Below, piece by piece: positions 17,276 to 25,378 of a DNA stretch of 64,000 nucleotides. The stretch lies in contig NZ_AP023439.1 of assembly GCF_014701095.1 (NCBI RefSeq), positions 682,001-746,000 on the forward strand. The letters are read 5' to 3'. The first letter of the stretch is position 1. The number at the start of each line of letters is the position of its first letter. Source of the DNA: Streptomyces tuirus. Lineage in GTDB: Bacteria > Actinomycetota > Actinomycetes > Streptomycetales > Streptomycetaceae. Both the position numbers and the translations under genes were made by a program. The notes below the pieces were generated by a model, which was not told where the DNA came from, made no database searches, and saw nothing but the letters and a program-made list of their open reading frames with translations.

Positions 17276-17385
17276 TCCGATCACGTCCCACCCGTACGTA
17301 ACTCATCAGACAAAACAGGACGGATACCGCTCACCTGCACCCTCCCCGAACAGGGGAACCCCAGAAGCCAGTAACATGCGGCGCC

Positions 17386-18309
17386 ATGAGTTCCCCCACT
17401 GGGCCCGCGGATGGCCTGCCTGTACGAATGCCGCGCCCCCGCCAGCCCGGACGGCACCGCCGTCCCGAGCCGCTGGTTGCTCCCGAGGGCGCGCCCGCGC
17501 TCGTCCTCGCCGTGCCGGGGACGCCCAGTAGCGCCACGCGCAGCCTCGCCGAGGAGGTCGTGAGCATCGCCCGCTCCGAGCTGCCCGGCCTCGACGCCCG
17601 CATCGGCTACCTCGATGGGGACAACGCGGAGTTCCCCTCGCTGCAGGCCGTGCTGGTGCACACCGCCGAGGAGCGCACGGCCCGTTTCGAGCAGGCCCGC
17701 GCCGCCGGCATGGACGTCAAGACGCCCGACGGCCCGGTCGCCGTCGTTGTGCCGCTGCTCGCGGGCCCGGACAGCGCGCTGCTGCGCCAGGTCCGCCAGG
17801 CCCTCATGGAGAGCCGTGTCGCCGCCGAGCTGACCGATGTCCTCGGTCCGCACCCGCTGCTCGCCGAGGCGCTGCACGTGCGGCTGTCCGAGGCCGGTCT
17901 GGCCCGTGCCGACCGTGCGCGGCTGTTCACCGTGGCGACCGCCGCGGACGGCATCGTCCTGGCGTCGGTGGGCGGTGACGAGGCCGTGCAGGCCGCTGGG
18001 ATCACCGGCATGCTGCTCGCCGCGCGCCTCGCCGTGCCGGTGATGGCCGCGGCGCTGGACCAGGAGGGCTCCATCGCCTCCGTCGCCGAGCAGCTGCGCT
18101 CCTCGGGTTCGCAGCAGCTGGCGCTCGCGCCGTATCTGATCGGTCCGGAGATCGATCAGGGTCTGATCGAGGAGGCCGCGAAGGAGGCGGGCTGCTCCGC
18201 TGCCGAGTCGCTCGGCCCCTACCCGGCGATCGGCAAGCTCGCCCTGGCCAAGTACACGACGGCGCTGGGCATCGCGCCGCAGCAGGCGCAGAGCACGCCG
18301 GTTCGCTGA
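17386..18309 (+). CDS. CbiX/sirohydrochlorin chelatase-like protein
   Basis: 307 residues with a polar Pro/Arg-rich N-terminus (about 1-35) followed by two chelatase-like halves: ALVLAVPGTPSSATRSLAEEV, VAVVVPLLAGPDSALLRQVRQAL, HPLLAEALHVRLSEAGLARADRARLF and QLALAPYLIGPEIDQGLIEEA. The halves have the spacing of CbiX/SirB, but the histidines that bind metal in true chelatases are only partly kept (HPLLAEALHVRL). I recall close Streptomyces homologues carrying this annotation; activity is not proven. A perfect 23-bp terminator follows the stop. Confidence 0.72.
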   Translation: MSSPTGPADGLPVRMPRPRQPGRHRRPEPLVAPEGAPALVLAVPGTPSSATRSLAEEVVSIARSELPGLDARIGYLDGDNAEFPSLQAVLVHTAEERTARFEQARAAGMDVKTPDGPVAVVVPLLAGPDSALLRQVRQALMESRVAAELTDVLGPHPLLAEALHVRLSEAGLARADRARLFTVATAADGIVLASVGGDEAVQAAGITGMLLAARLAVPVMAAALDQEGSIASVAEQLRSSGSQQLALAPYLIGPEIDQGLIEEAAKEAGCSAAESLGPYPAIGKLALAKYTTALGIAPQQAQSTPVR

Positions 18310-18325
18310 CGCGAGGCGCCGCGCC

Positions 18326-18374
18326 CGACGCCGAGAAGGCCCGCTCCGGTTCGGAGCGGGCCTTCTCGGCGTCG
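18326..18374. terminator. Strong terminator, 23-bp perfect stem
   Basis: Positions 18326-18348 are perfectly complementary to 18352-18374, with the three-base loop GTT. It begins 17 bp after the chelatase-like stop and faces the convergent lactonase gene. Confidence 0.92.
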
Positions 18375-18436
18375 GGGGGTGGGGCTCCCGGTTTCCGGGC
18401 CGGATGCGGGCGCGTTCGGTCCCGTGGCCCGGGCGC

Positions 18437-18538
18437 TCAGCGGAGGTGGGTCCTCAGCCGGAGGCATCCCTCAGCGGAGGCGGGCCCTCAGTCGAGGTGG
18501 GTCCTCAGTCGAGGTGGGTCCTCAGCGGAGATGGGCCC
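18437..18538. repeat. 17-bp minisatellite, six copies
   Basis: Unit TCAGTCGAGGTGGGTCC repeats head-to-tail at 18437, 18454, 18471, 18488, 18505 and 18522; the copies at 18488 and 18505 are identical. A seventh partial copy supplies the stop codon of the lactonase gene, which begins at 18539 on the minus strand. Confidence 0.88.
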
Positions 18539-19573
18539 TCAGCCGAGGGCCACGCAGGAGGCCGCCGGCACCCGGATCGAGCCGGCTCGTCGCGGGACGC
18601 CCGTGAGCGGGTCGACCGCGAACCACGTCACGTCACCGGAGCGCTCGTTGGCGACGTACAAGAAGCCGCCGGAGGCGGTGAGGGCGCGCGGCCAGTGGCC
18701 GCCGCAGGGCACCGTGGTGACGAGCCGCAGCTCCTCGCCCTCCACGCCCTCGACGGCGAGGACGGACAGGACGTCCTCGCCGCGGGTGGCGGTCCAGACG
18801 AAGCGGCCGTCGGGAGAGGTGACGATGCCCGAGGGGTAGGCGTCGCGTACCGGTGCGCCCGGCAGCACCGGGATCTCGGACAGCGCTGTCAGGACGCCCG
18901 CCGCCGGGTCCCAGCGGCAGACGGTGACGGACGGGCTCAGCTCGTTGACGACGTACGCCCGCGAGCCGTCCGGATGGAAGGCGAGGTGGCGCGGGCCCGA
19001 GCCGGGGCGCAGAGCGGTCTCCCGGTGCAGGGCCAGGGCGCCGTCCGTCAGGGTGCACACCCGCACCGAGTCCGTGCCGAGATCGACGCTGACGGCCCAG
19101 CGGCCGCTCGGGTCGGGCTGCACGTGGTGGGCGTGCGGCCCCTGCTGGCGGGGGGTGTGCGGACCCGCGCCGCTGTGCGGGAGCACGCTGGACGCGGAAC
19201 GCGCGAGGGTGCCGTCGGGGCGGACCGGGACCGCCGTGACGCTGCCGGAGCCGTAGTTGGCGGTCAGGACGTGGTCGGCGAACAGGCCGAGGTGGGTCGG
19301 GCCGCTGCCGCCGACCGGCACGGGCCGCCCGGCCGGGACGGGTTTGTCCCCGTCGACCCGGTACGCGGCCACCGCGCCGTCGGCCGTCTCGCTGACCGCG
19401 TAGAGCGTCTTTCCGTCGGGCGCGAGGGTCAGCCAGGAGGGGTCCTGGACGGCGCCGACGCTGCTCAGCACGGTCAGGGCACCGCTGGCGGGGTCGACCT
19501 CCGCGGTCACGATCCCGGGGCCGCCGGCCGCCGTGAACGACCCGATGTACGCCCGCCGCCCACCGTCCGCCAC
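18539..19573 (-). CDS. Lactonase, seven-bladed propeller (6-phosphogluconolactonase-like)
   Basis: About 344 residues. RRAYIGSFTAAGGPGIVTAEVDPASGALTVLSS opens the chain as in the YbhE/Pgl lactonase family, and blades continue with SWLTLAPDGKTLYAVSE, THLGLFADHVLTANYGSGSVTAVP, GPHAHHVQPDPSGRWAVSVDLGTDSV and GPRHLAFHPDGSRAYVVNELSPSVTVC. Members hydrolyse 6-phosphogluconolactone or other sugar lactones. GTG 19573 has AGGGGA upstream; longer starts run into the promoter. The promoter carries a DasR-like site, pointing to amino-sugar or carbon-source control. Several family members have no proven activity. Confidence 0.85.
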   Translation of the reverse strand: MADGGRRAYIGSFTAAGGPGIVTAEVDPASGALTVLSSVGAVQDPSWLTLAPDGKTLYAVSETADGAVAAYRVDGDKPVPAGRPVPVGGSGPTHLGLFADHVLTANYGSGSVTAVPVRPDGTLARSASSVLPHSGAGPHTPRQQGPHAHHVQPDPSGRWAVSVDLGTDSVRVCTLTDGALALHRETALRPGSGPRHLAFHPDGSRAYVVNELSPSVTVCRWDPAAGVLTALSEIPVLPGAPVRDAYPSGIVTSPDGRFVWTATRGEDVLSVLAVEGVEGEELRLVTTVPCGGHWPRALTASGGFLYVANERSGDVTWFAVDPLTGVPRRAGSIRVPAASCVALG

Positions 19574-19618
19574 CGCTGTCCCCTCTCGCCCGCACCGCCC
19601 GGAATGACCGCGCAGCCG

Positions 19619-19647
19619 ATCATGCAAGGTCTAGACCAACCGGTCAA
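19619..19647 (-). promoter_or_regulatory. Lactonase promoter with a DasR-type palindrome
   Basis: On the minus strand TTGACC (19647-19642) and CATGAT (19624-19619) are 17 bp apart. Inside the spacer lies the perfect palindrome GGTCTAGACC (19628-19637), the core of the known DasR-responsive element. DasR is the GntR-family N-acetylglucosamine regulator of Streptomyces; binding here is inferred. Confidence 0.65.
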
Positions 19648-19710
19648 GAGCACTGCGCCCACCCGGGTCCATGCCGAAGGCGGGAGGTGCGGCAAGAGGG
19701 GCAGGGCAGC

Positions 19711-19815
19711 GGGCCGTGGGAGTCGTCGTCGTACCGCTCAGCGCCGACCCGGGCCGGCTGGCCCGGCTGCGCGAGCGGGGCATCCCGCTCGTCCTGGCCG
19801 ACCGCGCCATGCCCG
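19711..19815 (+). pseudogene. Remnant of a LacI-family regulator
   Basis: One forward frame reads GVVVVPLSADPGRLARL followed by RERGIPLVLADRA, which looks like the first strand-helix-strand of a LacI-family effector domain. Neither a helix-turn-helix upstream nor the rest of the domain downstream is present; the frame becomes compositionally random after about 19820. It is therefore read as a decayed fragment in the 515-bp gap between the lactonase and FUSC genes. The similarity is short, about 32 residues, so chance cannot be excluded. Confidence 0.4.
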
Positions 19816-19888
19816 GCCGGGCCGGGCCCGCCGCAGCAGAATCGGGCCAGGCGGGGAGCGGCCCCCGCACACCCACCAGCCGCCGCCC

Positions 19889-20112
19889 TGCACCACCGGC
19901 CCGGCCGAAGCCCGTCGCGAGGCGCGCCGGGACACCCCGGTACCGAGGGCTGACGTCATGCGCCCACCAGGAGCGAGCCCTACGCGGCACGCCCGGGGCC
20001 CGCCAGACACCGCGGGGATGCACCGGCCCGGCCGAAGTCCGCCGCAAGGTGCGCCGGGGCCGGGCCGGGCCGGCAGCGAGGGGTTGTGTCAGGTGCCCAC
20101 CAGCGGCGAGCC
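19889..20112. repeat. Imperfect ~92-bp duplication involving the 3' end of the FUSC gene
   Basis: Segment 19889-19980 resembles 20019-20112. Both begin TGCACC, share GGCCCGGCCGAAG and end CCCACCAG-(G or C)-(A or G)GCGAGCCC. The second copy contains the last codons of the FUSC gene. On the minus strand the first copy reads GSLLVGA-stop, parallel to the FUSC ending GSPLVGT-stop. Confidence 0.55.
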
Positions 20113-21561
20113 CGACGGTGTGCGCAGGGGGCGGGCCAGCTCGGACAGGGCTCGTTCCAGGCCGTGCAGGTGGGCCAGGGCCGGTTCGGCGTGGGGTGGG
20201 CCGTCCGCGTGGACCGCGATGTCCCTGCCCTCCGTGAGGGCCTCGACCGCGGCCTCCACCCGTCCGCAGGCCACGGCCAGACGGGCGTCGTGGGAGGCCT
20301 CCGGGTCGGCGGCCACCGCCACCAGGCCGCGGACCTCCCGGGCGCAGTCGTCCAGGAGGGCGAGCACGTGCCGGGCCCGCCGCTTGCGGCCGAGCATCGG
20401 GTTCAGCGGGTGCACGAGCGGGGCGACCGACAGCCGCACCCGGGCGAGAAGCTGCTCCAGCTCCGCCACCCGCGGGGCCGGGTCGGCGTCCGCCGCACCC
20501 GCCAGGCGCCGGGCGGTCTCGACGGCGCAGGCGTGCACGCAGCCCAGCGCCCGCCGGATCCAGGCGTCCGTGATGCTGTGGGTGGTGACGGGCAGGACGA
20601 GGATCACGGCCAGGGCGGCCCCGAGTGCCCCGACGCCGGTCTCGGCGAGCCGCAGCGCGAGCAGCCCGGGGCCGAGCACGCCGAGGAGGCCGTAGAGCAG
20701 GCCGGCGAGGAGGGTGACCCAGAGCATCATCCAGGTGTAGGACACGGCGGCCGAGTAGAAGATGCCGAAGACGCAGACGGCGGCGAGGGCCGCCGTGACG
20801 GCCGGGTCGCCGTGCACGGGCACCGCCACGAGCAGGCCGAGGGCGATGCCGATGACGGTGCCGAGCAGCCGCCGGAAGCCACGGACCAGGGTCTCGCCGC
20901 GCGAGGTGGTGTTGACGAAGATCCACCAGGTGGCGCCGACGGCCCAGTACCAGCGCTGCCCGGACACCAGCTGGCCCACGATCAGGGCGAAGCCGGCCCC
21001 GGCGGTGGCCTGGATCGCCTGGCGGGTGGTCACCCGGGCCAGACCGGTGCCGCCCGGCGGTGCGGGCACGGCGGGCGGCGGCAGGCGGCGCTCGTAGCAC
21101 CACAGGCCGAAGCGCACCGCGGCGGCGGCGAGGACGGACAGCAGGACCGCGACGTACAGCTGGGGCAGCTGGTCGGTGGTGGCGTGCAGGAACTGCGCCC
21201 CGAAGAAGGTCATGAACGCGAACACCCCGAGGCTGTGCCCGCGCGGTCCCCAGCGGCGCGCGTACACCCCCGCGCCCACCACAGCGAGGAAGGTGAGGTC
21301 GCGGGCCACCGGGTGGTCGTGCAGTTCGGCCGCGGCGGTGAGCACGGGCAGGCCGACGGCGGGCAGCAGCGCGGTCGTGACCGCCTGGCCGCGGACCGTG
21401 GCGTCGGTGACGGTGAACAGGGCGAGCAGGGCGGCGAGACCCCCGGTGATGGCCGCTGCGAGGGAGTGCCCGGCGAGGCCGCACAGGGCGACGGCGAGCG
21501 CGATGCCGAGCACGGCCCGCGCGCCGAAGCGCAGCCTCGTCCGCCCCGGATCCGGAGCCAT
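20089..21561 (-). CDS. FUSC-family (fusaric-acid-resistance-like) membrane protein
   Basis: About 490 residues with two blocks of transmembrane helices: GLAALLALFTVTDATV, LTFLAVVGAGVYARR and LYVAVLLSVLAAAAVRFGLW in the first; GFALIVGQLVSGQRWYWAVGATWWIFV, LLGTVIGIALGLLVAVPV and VGALGAALAVILVLPVTTHS in the second. The motif WWIFVNTTSRGETLVRGFRRLLGTVIG is the FUSC_2/YccS-type signature. A cytoplasmic helical C-terminal domain follows (about 350-490). Such proteins are proposed exporters of aromatic acids or envelope-stress components. ATG 21561 is preceded by GAGGG. It is divergent from an Lrp/AsnC regulator that may control it. Confidence 0.85.
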   Translation of the reverse strand: MAPDPGRTRLRFGARAVLGIALAVALCGLAGHSLAAAITGGLAALLALFTVTDATVRGQAVTTALLPAVGLPVLTAAAELHDHPVARDLTFLAVVGAGVYARRWGPRGHSLGVFAFMTFFGAQFLHATTDQLPQLYVAVLLSVLAAAAVRFGLWCYERRLPPPAVPAPPGGTGLARVTTRQAIQATAGAGFALIVGQLVSGQRWYWAVGATWWIFVNTTSRGETLVRGFRRLLGTVIGIALGLLVAVPVHGDPAVTAALAAVCVFGIFYSAAVSYTWMMLWVTLLAGLLYGLLGVLGPGLLALRLAETGVGALGAALAVILVLPVTTHSITDAWIRRALGCVHACAVETARRLAGAADADPAPRVAELEQLLARVRLSVAPLVHPLNPMLGRKRRARHVLALLDDCAREVRGLVAVAADPEASHDARLAVACGRVEAAVEALTEGRDIAVHADGPPHAEPALAHLHGLERALSELARPLRTPSGSPLVGT

Positions 21562-21777
21562 GAACACCCTCTTCAGCACCGCTTACCGCCCCTCCCGCAA
21601 CACCGGCCATGAGTGCGCATGAAAAGGGCGCCGCGGGGTCCGCAGCGCCATCGACGCATCCATATCAGCATCCCGGGGTCCACTGGCTCAACCGGCTCCT
21701 TCTAGACTGTGCCATTGGTGCAGCCACAGCGGCCGGGGGACGGCCGCGGCAGAGCCAACGGACGAGGAGGACGCGTC

Positions 21778-22254
21778 ATGCCCGTGGACGAGCTCGACAC
21801 CCGCATCCTGCGATTGCTGCTGGAGCAGCCGCGCACGAGCGTGCGCGAGTACGCCCGGATCCTCGGCGTCGCCCGGGGCACACTCCAGGCCCGGCTCGAC
21901 CGGCTGGAGCGCGACGGCGTGATCACTGGCACGGCCCCGGCCCTCTCCCCCGCCGCGCTCGGACACCCGGTGCTGGCGTTCGTGCACATCGAGGTCACCC
22001 AGGGGCATCTGGACGAGGTGGGTGACGCGCTGGCGGCGGTGCCGGAGATCGTGGAGGCGTTCTCGATCACCGGTGGCGGGGATCTGCTGGCCCGGGTGGT
22101 GGCACGGGACAACGGACATCTGGAGGACGTCGTCCAGAAGCTGATCAGCATGCCCGGGGTGGTGCGCACCCGTACCGAGGTCGCATTGCGCGAGCGCGTC
22201 CCCCACCGGCTGCTGCCGCTGGTGGAGTCGATCGGGCGGTCGGCCCGCGGATGA
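21778..22254 (+). CDS. Lrp/AsnC-family transcriptional regulator
   Basis: 158 residues. DELDTRILRLLLEQPRTSVREYARILGVARGTLQARLDRLERDGVI (residues 3-48) is the N-terminal helix-turn-helix, and HPVLAFVHIEVTQGHLDEVGDAL to VVRTRTEVALRERVPHRLLPLV is the RAM ligand-binding domain (ferredoxin-like fold). ATG 21778 has GAGGAGGA seven bases upstream. Members bind amino acids or small metabolites as octamers. Its divergent position suggests control of itself and of the FUSC transporter. Confidence 0.92.
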   Translation: MPVDELDTRILRLLLEQPRTSVREYARILGVARGTLQARLDRLERDGVITGTAPALSPAALGHPVLAFVHIEVTQGHLDEVGDALAAVPEIVEAFSITGGGDLLARVVARDNGHLEDVVQKLISMPGVVRTRTEVALRERVPHRLLPLVESIGRSARG

Positions 22255-22273
22255 TCTTTGAGAGCATGGCCCC

Positions 22274-22969
22274 ATGAGCGCGCTCCAGGGAATATCGGTC
22301 ATCTTCGATCTCGACGGAACACTCGTGGACAGCGAGCCGAACTACTACGAGGCCGGCCGGCAGACGCTGGCCGACCACGGCGTCCTGGACTTCACCTGGG
22401 CGGACCACGAGCGGTACGTCGGCATCAGCACCCAGGAGACGGTCGCGGACTGGAAGGACCGCTACCGCCTGCCCGCCTCCGTGGACGAACTGGTCGCCGC
22501 CAAGAACCGCCGCTACCTGGAGCTGGCCCGCGGCGCCACGCGCGCCTACCCGGAGATGCGCTCGTTCGTCGAACTGCTGGCGGCCGAGGGCGTGCCCATG
22601 GCCGTGGCCTCGGGCTCCTCCCCGAAGGCCATCGCCGCGGTGCTGACCGGGACCGGACTGGACGCGCATCTGCACACCGTGGTCTCCGCCGACGAGGTCG
22701 CACACGGCAAGCCGGCTCCGGACGTCTTCCTGGAGGCGGCCCGCAGGCTCGGCGCGGCGCCGTCCGACTGCGTCGTACTGGAGGACGCCGCCCCGGGCGC
22801 CGCCGCCGCGCACGCGGCCGGCATGCGCTGCATCGCGATCCCGTACGTCCCGGCACAGGCGGACGCCCCGGAGTTCGCCACGGCGGGGCTGCTCCTGCCG
22901 GGCGGCCAGCGGGAGTTCACGGCGCGGTCCGCCTACGACTGGCTGGTGAAGTCGGCCGGCCTGTCCTGA
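22274..22969 (+). CDS. HAD-superfamily hydrolase, beta-phosphoglucomutase-like
   Basis: 231 residues with the four HAD motifs: ISVIFDLDGTLVDSEPNYYEAG (I, nucleophile Asp and acid/base Asp), PMAVASGSSPKAI (II), HGKPAPDVFLEAARRLG (III lysine) and CVVLEDAAPGAAAAHAAGMRCIAIP (IV acidic pair). The helical cap between motifs I and II is the small type of phosphoglycolate phosphatases and beta-phosphoglucomutases. Substrate is probably a sugar phosphate. It starts 20 bp after the Lrp gene and may be co-transcribed with it. Confidence 0.9.
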   Translation: MSALQGISVIFDLDGTLVDSEPNYYEAGRQTLADHGVLDFTWADHERYVGISTQETVADWKDRYRLPASVDELVAAKNRRYLELARGATRAYPEMRSFVELLAAEGVPMAVASGSSPKAIAAVLTGTGLDAHLHTVVSADEVAHGKPAPDVFLEAARRLGAAPSDCVVLEDAAPGAAAAHAAGMRCIAIPYVPAQADAPEFATAGLLLPGGQREFTARSAYDWLVKSAGLS

Positions 22970-22988
22970 ACTCGCCGCTCCCGACCCG

Positions 22989-23054
22989 TTGACGCTCCTC
23001 CGTCCCCTCCCTAGGGTCTGGTCGATCATCCGCACAGCGTTCGAGATATCGACC
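22989..23054 (+). promoter_or_regulatory. Promoter and candidate operator of the broken glycosidase gene
   Basis: TTGACG (22989-22994) and TAGGGT (23012-23017) are exactly 17 bp apart. Downstream, 23039-23054 (GTTCGAGATATCGACC) is an imperfect palindrome with six of eight positions matching, as expected for a sugar-responsive repressor site. The promoter looks intact although the gene behind it is not. Confidence 0.55.
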
Positions 23055-23097
23055 ACTCGATGCCCCGTGAGCACCGTGGACCCGTGGAGGAGCACAC

Positions 23098-23581
23098 ATG
23101 GCACGGCCCCTCTCCAGACGATCCCTTCTTCAGGCCGCGACCGCCGTCGCAGCCGTACCCGCGCTGTCGCAGGCGGCGACGGGGCGGGCCACGGCGGCTC
23201 CGGCCGCTGCCGCCGGCATCCCGTCCGCCTGGACCGTCCGGCCCTTGGGCTGGAGGACGTGAGCCTCGGGCCGGGCGTCTTCGCCGACAAGCGGAAGCTG
23301 ATGCTGGATCACGCCCGCGGCTACGACGTGCACCGGCTGCTCCAGGTGTTCAGCGCCAACGCGGGCCTCGCGGCCGGGACTCGGGCGTCGCCAACCCCGC
23401 GAAGTCCGGTGGTGCCACGCTGCTGGACGAGATCTGGGCCGGGGCGCCGTTCCGGAACAAAGGGGCGCTGGTGGCGCGGGTGCGGTCCACGGTGAACGCG
23501 TGGGTGCGCGCGGGGCTGCTGAGCAGGGCGGACGGGGACAACGTGGTGGCGACGGCGGGAGCGGCTTCGTACCAGCCCTGA
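23098..23581 (+). pseudogene. Disrupted Tat-exported beta-L-arabinofuranosidase-like (GH127) gene
   Basis: ATG 23098 follows GGAGG and encodes a Tat-type signal, ARPLSRRSLLQAATAVAAVP, then IPSAWTVRPLG and a stop 165 bases in. Shifting frame at about 23253, the text continues LEDVSLGPGVFADKRKLMLD, HARGYDVHRLLQVFSANAGL, the usual N-terminus of GH127-like proteins, to about 23385. A third frame then gives GVANPAKSGGATLLDEIW and VNAWVRAGLLSRADGDNVV to the stop at 23581. GH127-type proteins are 600-800 residues, so at least one frameshift and a large internal deletion have occurred. The C-terminal piece may come from the same gene or a fused one. Confidence 0.7.
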
Positions 23582-23723
23582 GCGCCCGCCCGACCCACCG
23601 GGTGTGTGCGGCGTCCGCGGCGGGCGTCGCACACGCCCGAACTTTTTTGCGGCGGGAGTGATTGTTTCGCCCCTGGCGTCCGTACCTCTTGGTGTTGGGC
23701 CGGTTGACATCCCAGGAGGCACG

Positions 23724-24488
23724 ATGCGCATCTCGCGCAGCACGGCAGGAACCGCGTTCGTGGGCGGTGCGTTGATCCTTACGCTCACCGCGCTCGCCTA
23801 CCCGAGCATGCTGGGCGTGCAGAACACGGCTTCCGGCCAGGACCGCATCATCGCCAACACCCAGTGGGGTCCGCTGACCGAGGCGGACCGCGACTTCGTG
23901 GTGCGGGTACGTGCGGCCGGACTGTGGGAGTACCCGCTGGGTCTGCTGATCAAGGAGCGCAGCACGTCGCCGGAGATGAAGGAAGTCTCCAAGCATCTGC
24001 TCGTGGGTCACGGCCGGCTCGACGCGGGCTGCCGCAAGATCTCGACGGACCTGGGCATCACGCTGCCGAACGAGCCGTCTCCGCAGCAGCAGCAGTTCGT
24101 GGCGACGGCCGAGGGCAGCACCGGCAGGGAGTTCGAGTCGACGGCCGTCACCATCATGCGCGTCGCGCACGGGGGCATCTTCCCGACGATCGCCAAGATC
24201 CGGGCGACCACCCGGAACAGCCTCGTGCGGGAGCTGGCCGACACGACCAACGACACCGTTCTCGACCACATCACGGTCCTGGAGAAGACCGGCCTCATCA
24301 ACCAGGAGCAGGTCAGCTTCCAGATCACCGCCCCGCCCAAGCTGCCCCAGGAGCAGACGACACCGCCGCCGCCGCAGCAGGGCGCGCCGGTTCGCGTGCT
24401 GCCGATCCCGGAAGAGCTGAAGGACTTCCAGACGGTCGCCCCCAATCCGTCCTACGGGGCACCGGCACCGTCTCCGTCGGCGGGCTGA
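23724..24488 (+). CDS. DUF4142 secreted or membrane-anchored protein
   Basis: 254 residues. A signal or anchor segment (ISRSTAGTAFVGGALILTLTALAYPS) is followed by a helical DUF4142/ferritin-like part: LTEADRDFVVRVRAAGLWEYPLG, MKEVSKHLLVGHGRLDAGCRKIS and LVRELADTTNDTVLDHITVLEKTGLI. The C-terminus (about 205-254) is rich in proline and glutamine. DUF4142 proteins are exported helical bundles of unknown function. ATG 23724 has CAGGAGG five bases upstream. The long leader contains a T6 tract (23643-23648), unusual in this DNA. Confidence 0.8.
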   Translation: MRISRSTAGTAFVGGALILTLTALAYPSMLGVQNTASGQDRIIANTQWGPLTEADRDFVVRVRAAGLWEYPLGLLIKERSTSPEMKEVSKHLLVGHGRLDAGCRKISTDLGITLPNEPSPQQQQFVATAEGSTGREFESTAVTIMRVAHGGIFPTIAKIRATTRNSLVRELADTTNDTVLDHITVLEKTGLINQEQVSFQITAPPKLPQEQTTPPPPQQGAPVRVLPIPEELKDFQTVAPNPSYGAPAPSPSAG

Positions 24489-24537
24489 GCCGGGTACGAC
24501 GTTCCCGGGGGTCGCGGTCCGGTCGCGGCCCCCGGTC

Positions 24538-25320
24538 CTACGAACGGCGGCGGGGCTTGCCGCGGCGGTCGTTCTTGGGTGCGCCGCGCCCGCTCTTCCC
24601 GGTGCGCTTCGCCCCGGCGGACTTCCCCGCCGCGGACTTTCCGGGCGCGGGCTTGCGTCGGGCGCCGGCCCGGTCCGCGTTCGCGGACTCGCCCCGCGCC
24701 GGGGGCTGCTGACGGCCCCGGGTGCTGTTGACCGTGCGGCCGCGGACGATGCCGATGAAGTCCTCGATCTGGTCCGTCTTCGCGTCCGTGGGCCAGGCCA
24801 GGGCCACGCTCGACTCGGGGGCGTCCTCGAGGGGCCGGTGGGTGAGGTCCTTGCGGTGGTGGAGACGGGCGAGCGACAGCGGGACGACGAGGACGCCGAT
24901 GCCCGCCGCGACCAGTTCGACGGCGTCGGCGGTGGTGGCCGGCCGTTCGAGCGCGGGCCGCCCGGGGAGGCTCTGCCAGTCGAGGACGTCGTCGAGGGGG
25001 TGCAGCACGATGTCGTCGGCCAGGTCTTCCGGAGCGACCTCGTCCACGGCGGTGACCAGGTGGTCCTTGGGCACGACGACGACCGTCTGCTCGGTGTAGA
25101 GGGGGATCGCGCTGAAGACCTCGCGGTCCACGGGCGTGCGGACGAGGCCCGCGTCGGCGTCCCCGCCGAGCAGTCGCTCGGCCGCCTCTCCGGCGGGCAC
25201 CTGCGTGAGGGTCAGCGGGACGTCGGGCTGCCGCTCGTTCCAGATGCGCACCCATTTGTCGGGCATCACCCCGGGGACGTAGGCGAGCCGGAACGAGGGG
25301 GTTGCATCCGAGCCTGTCAC
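24538..25320 (-). CDS. LysR-type substrate-binding domain without HTH, with a basic tail
   Basis: 260 residues. FRLAYVPGVMPDKWVRIWNERQPDVPLTLTQV begins a periplasmic-binding-like domain of the LysR effector type, and AERLLGGDADAGLVRTPVD, YTEQTVVVVPKDH and ADAVELVAAGIGVLVVPLSLARL complete it (about 8-200). The usual N-terminal winged helix is absent and no start upstream could supply it. Instead the last ~55 residues are Lys/Arg/Gly/Ala-rich (KSAAGKSAGAKRTGKSGRG and onward), like a histone-type nucleic-acid-binding tail. The gene is divergent from a DUF5997 gene, 58 bp apart, a pairing I recall from other Streptomyces. Confidence 0.82.
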   Translation of the reverse strand: MTGSDATPSFRLAYVPGVMPDKWVRIWNERQPDVPLTLTQVPAGEAAERLLGGDADAGLVRTPVDREVFSAIPLYTEQTVVVVPKDHLVTAVDEVAPEDLADDIVLHPLDDVLDWQSLPGRPALERPATTADAVELVAAGIGVLVVPLSLARLHHRKDLTHRPLEDAPESSVALAWPTDAKTDQIEDFIGIVRGRTVNSTRGRQQPPARGESANADRAGARRKPAPGKSAAGKSAGAKRTGKSGRGAPKNDRRGKPRRRS

Positions 25321-25378
25321 CTGGCCAGGTTACCGGCCGTGGTCGGAGGCCGTGCACACGCTCGATACGCTGGAGGGC

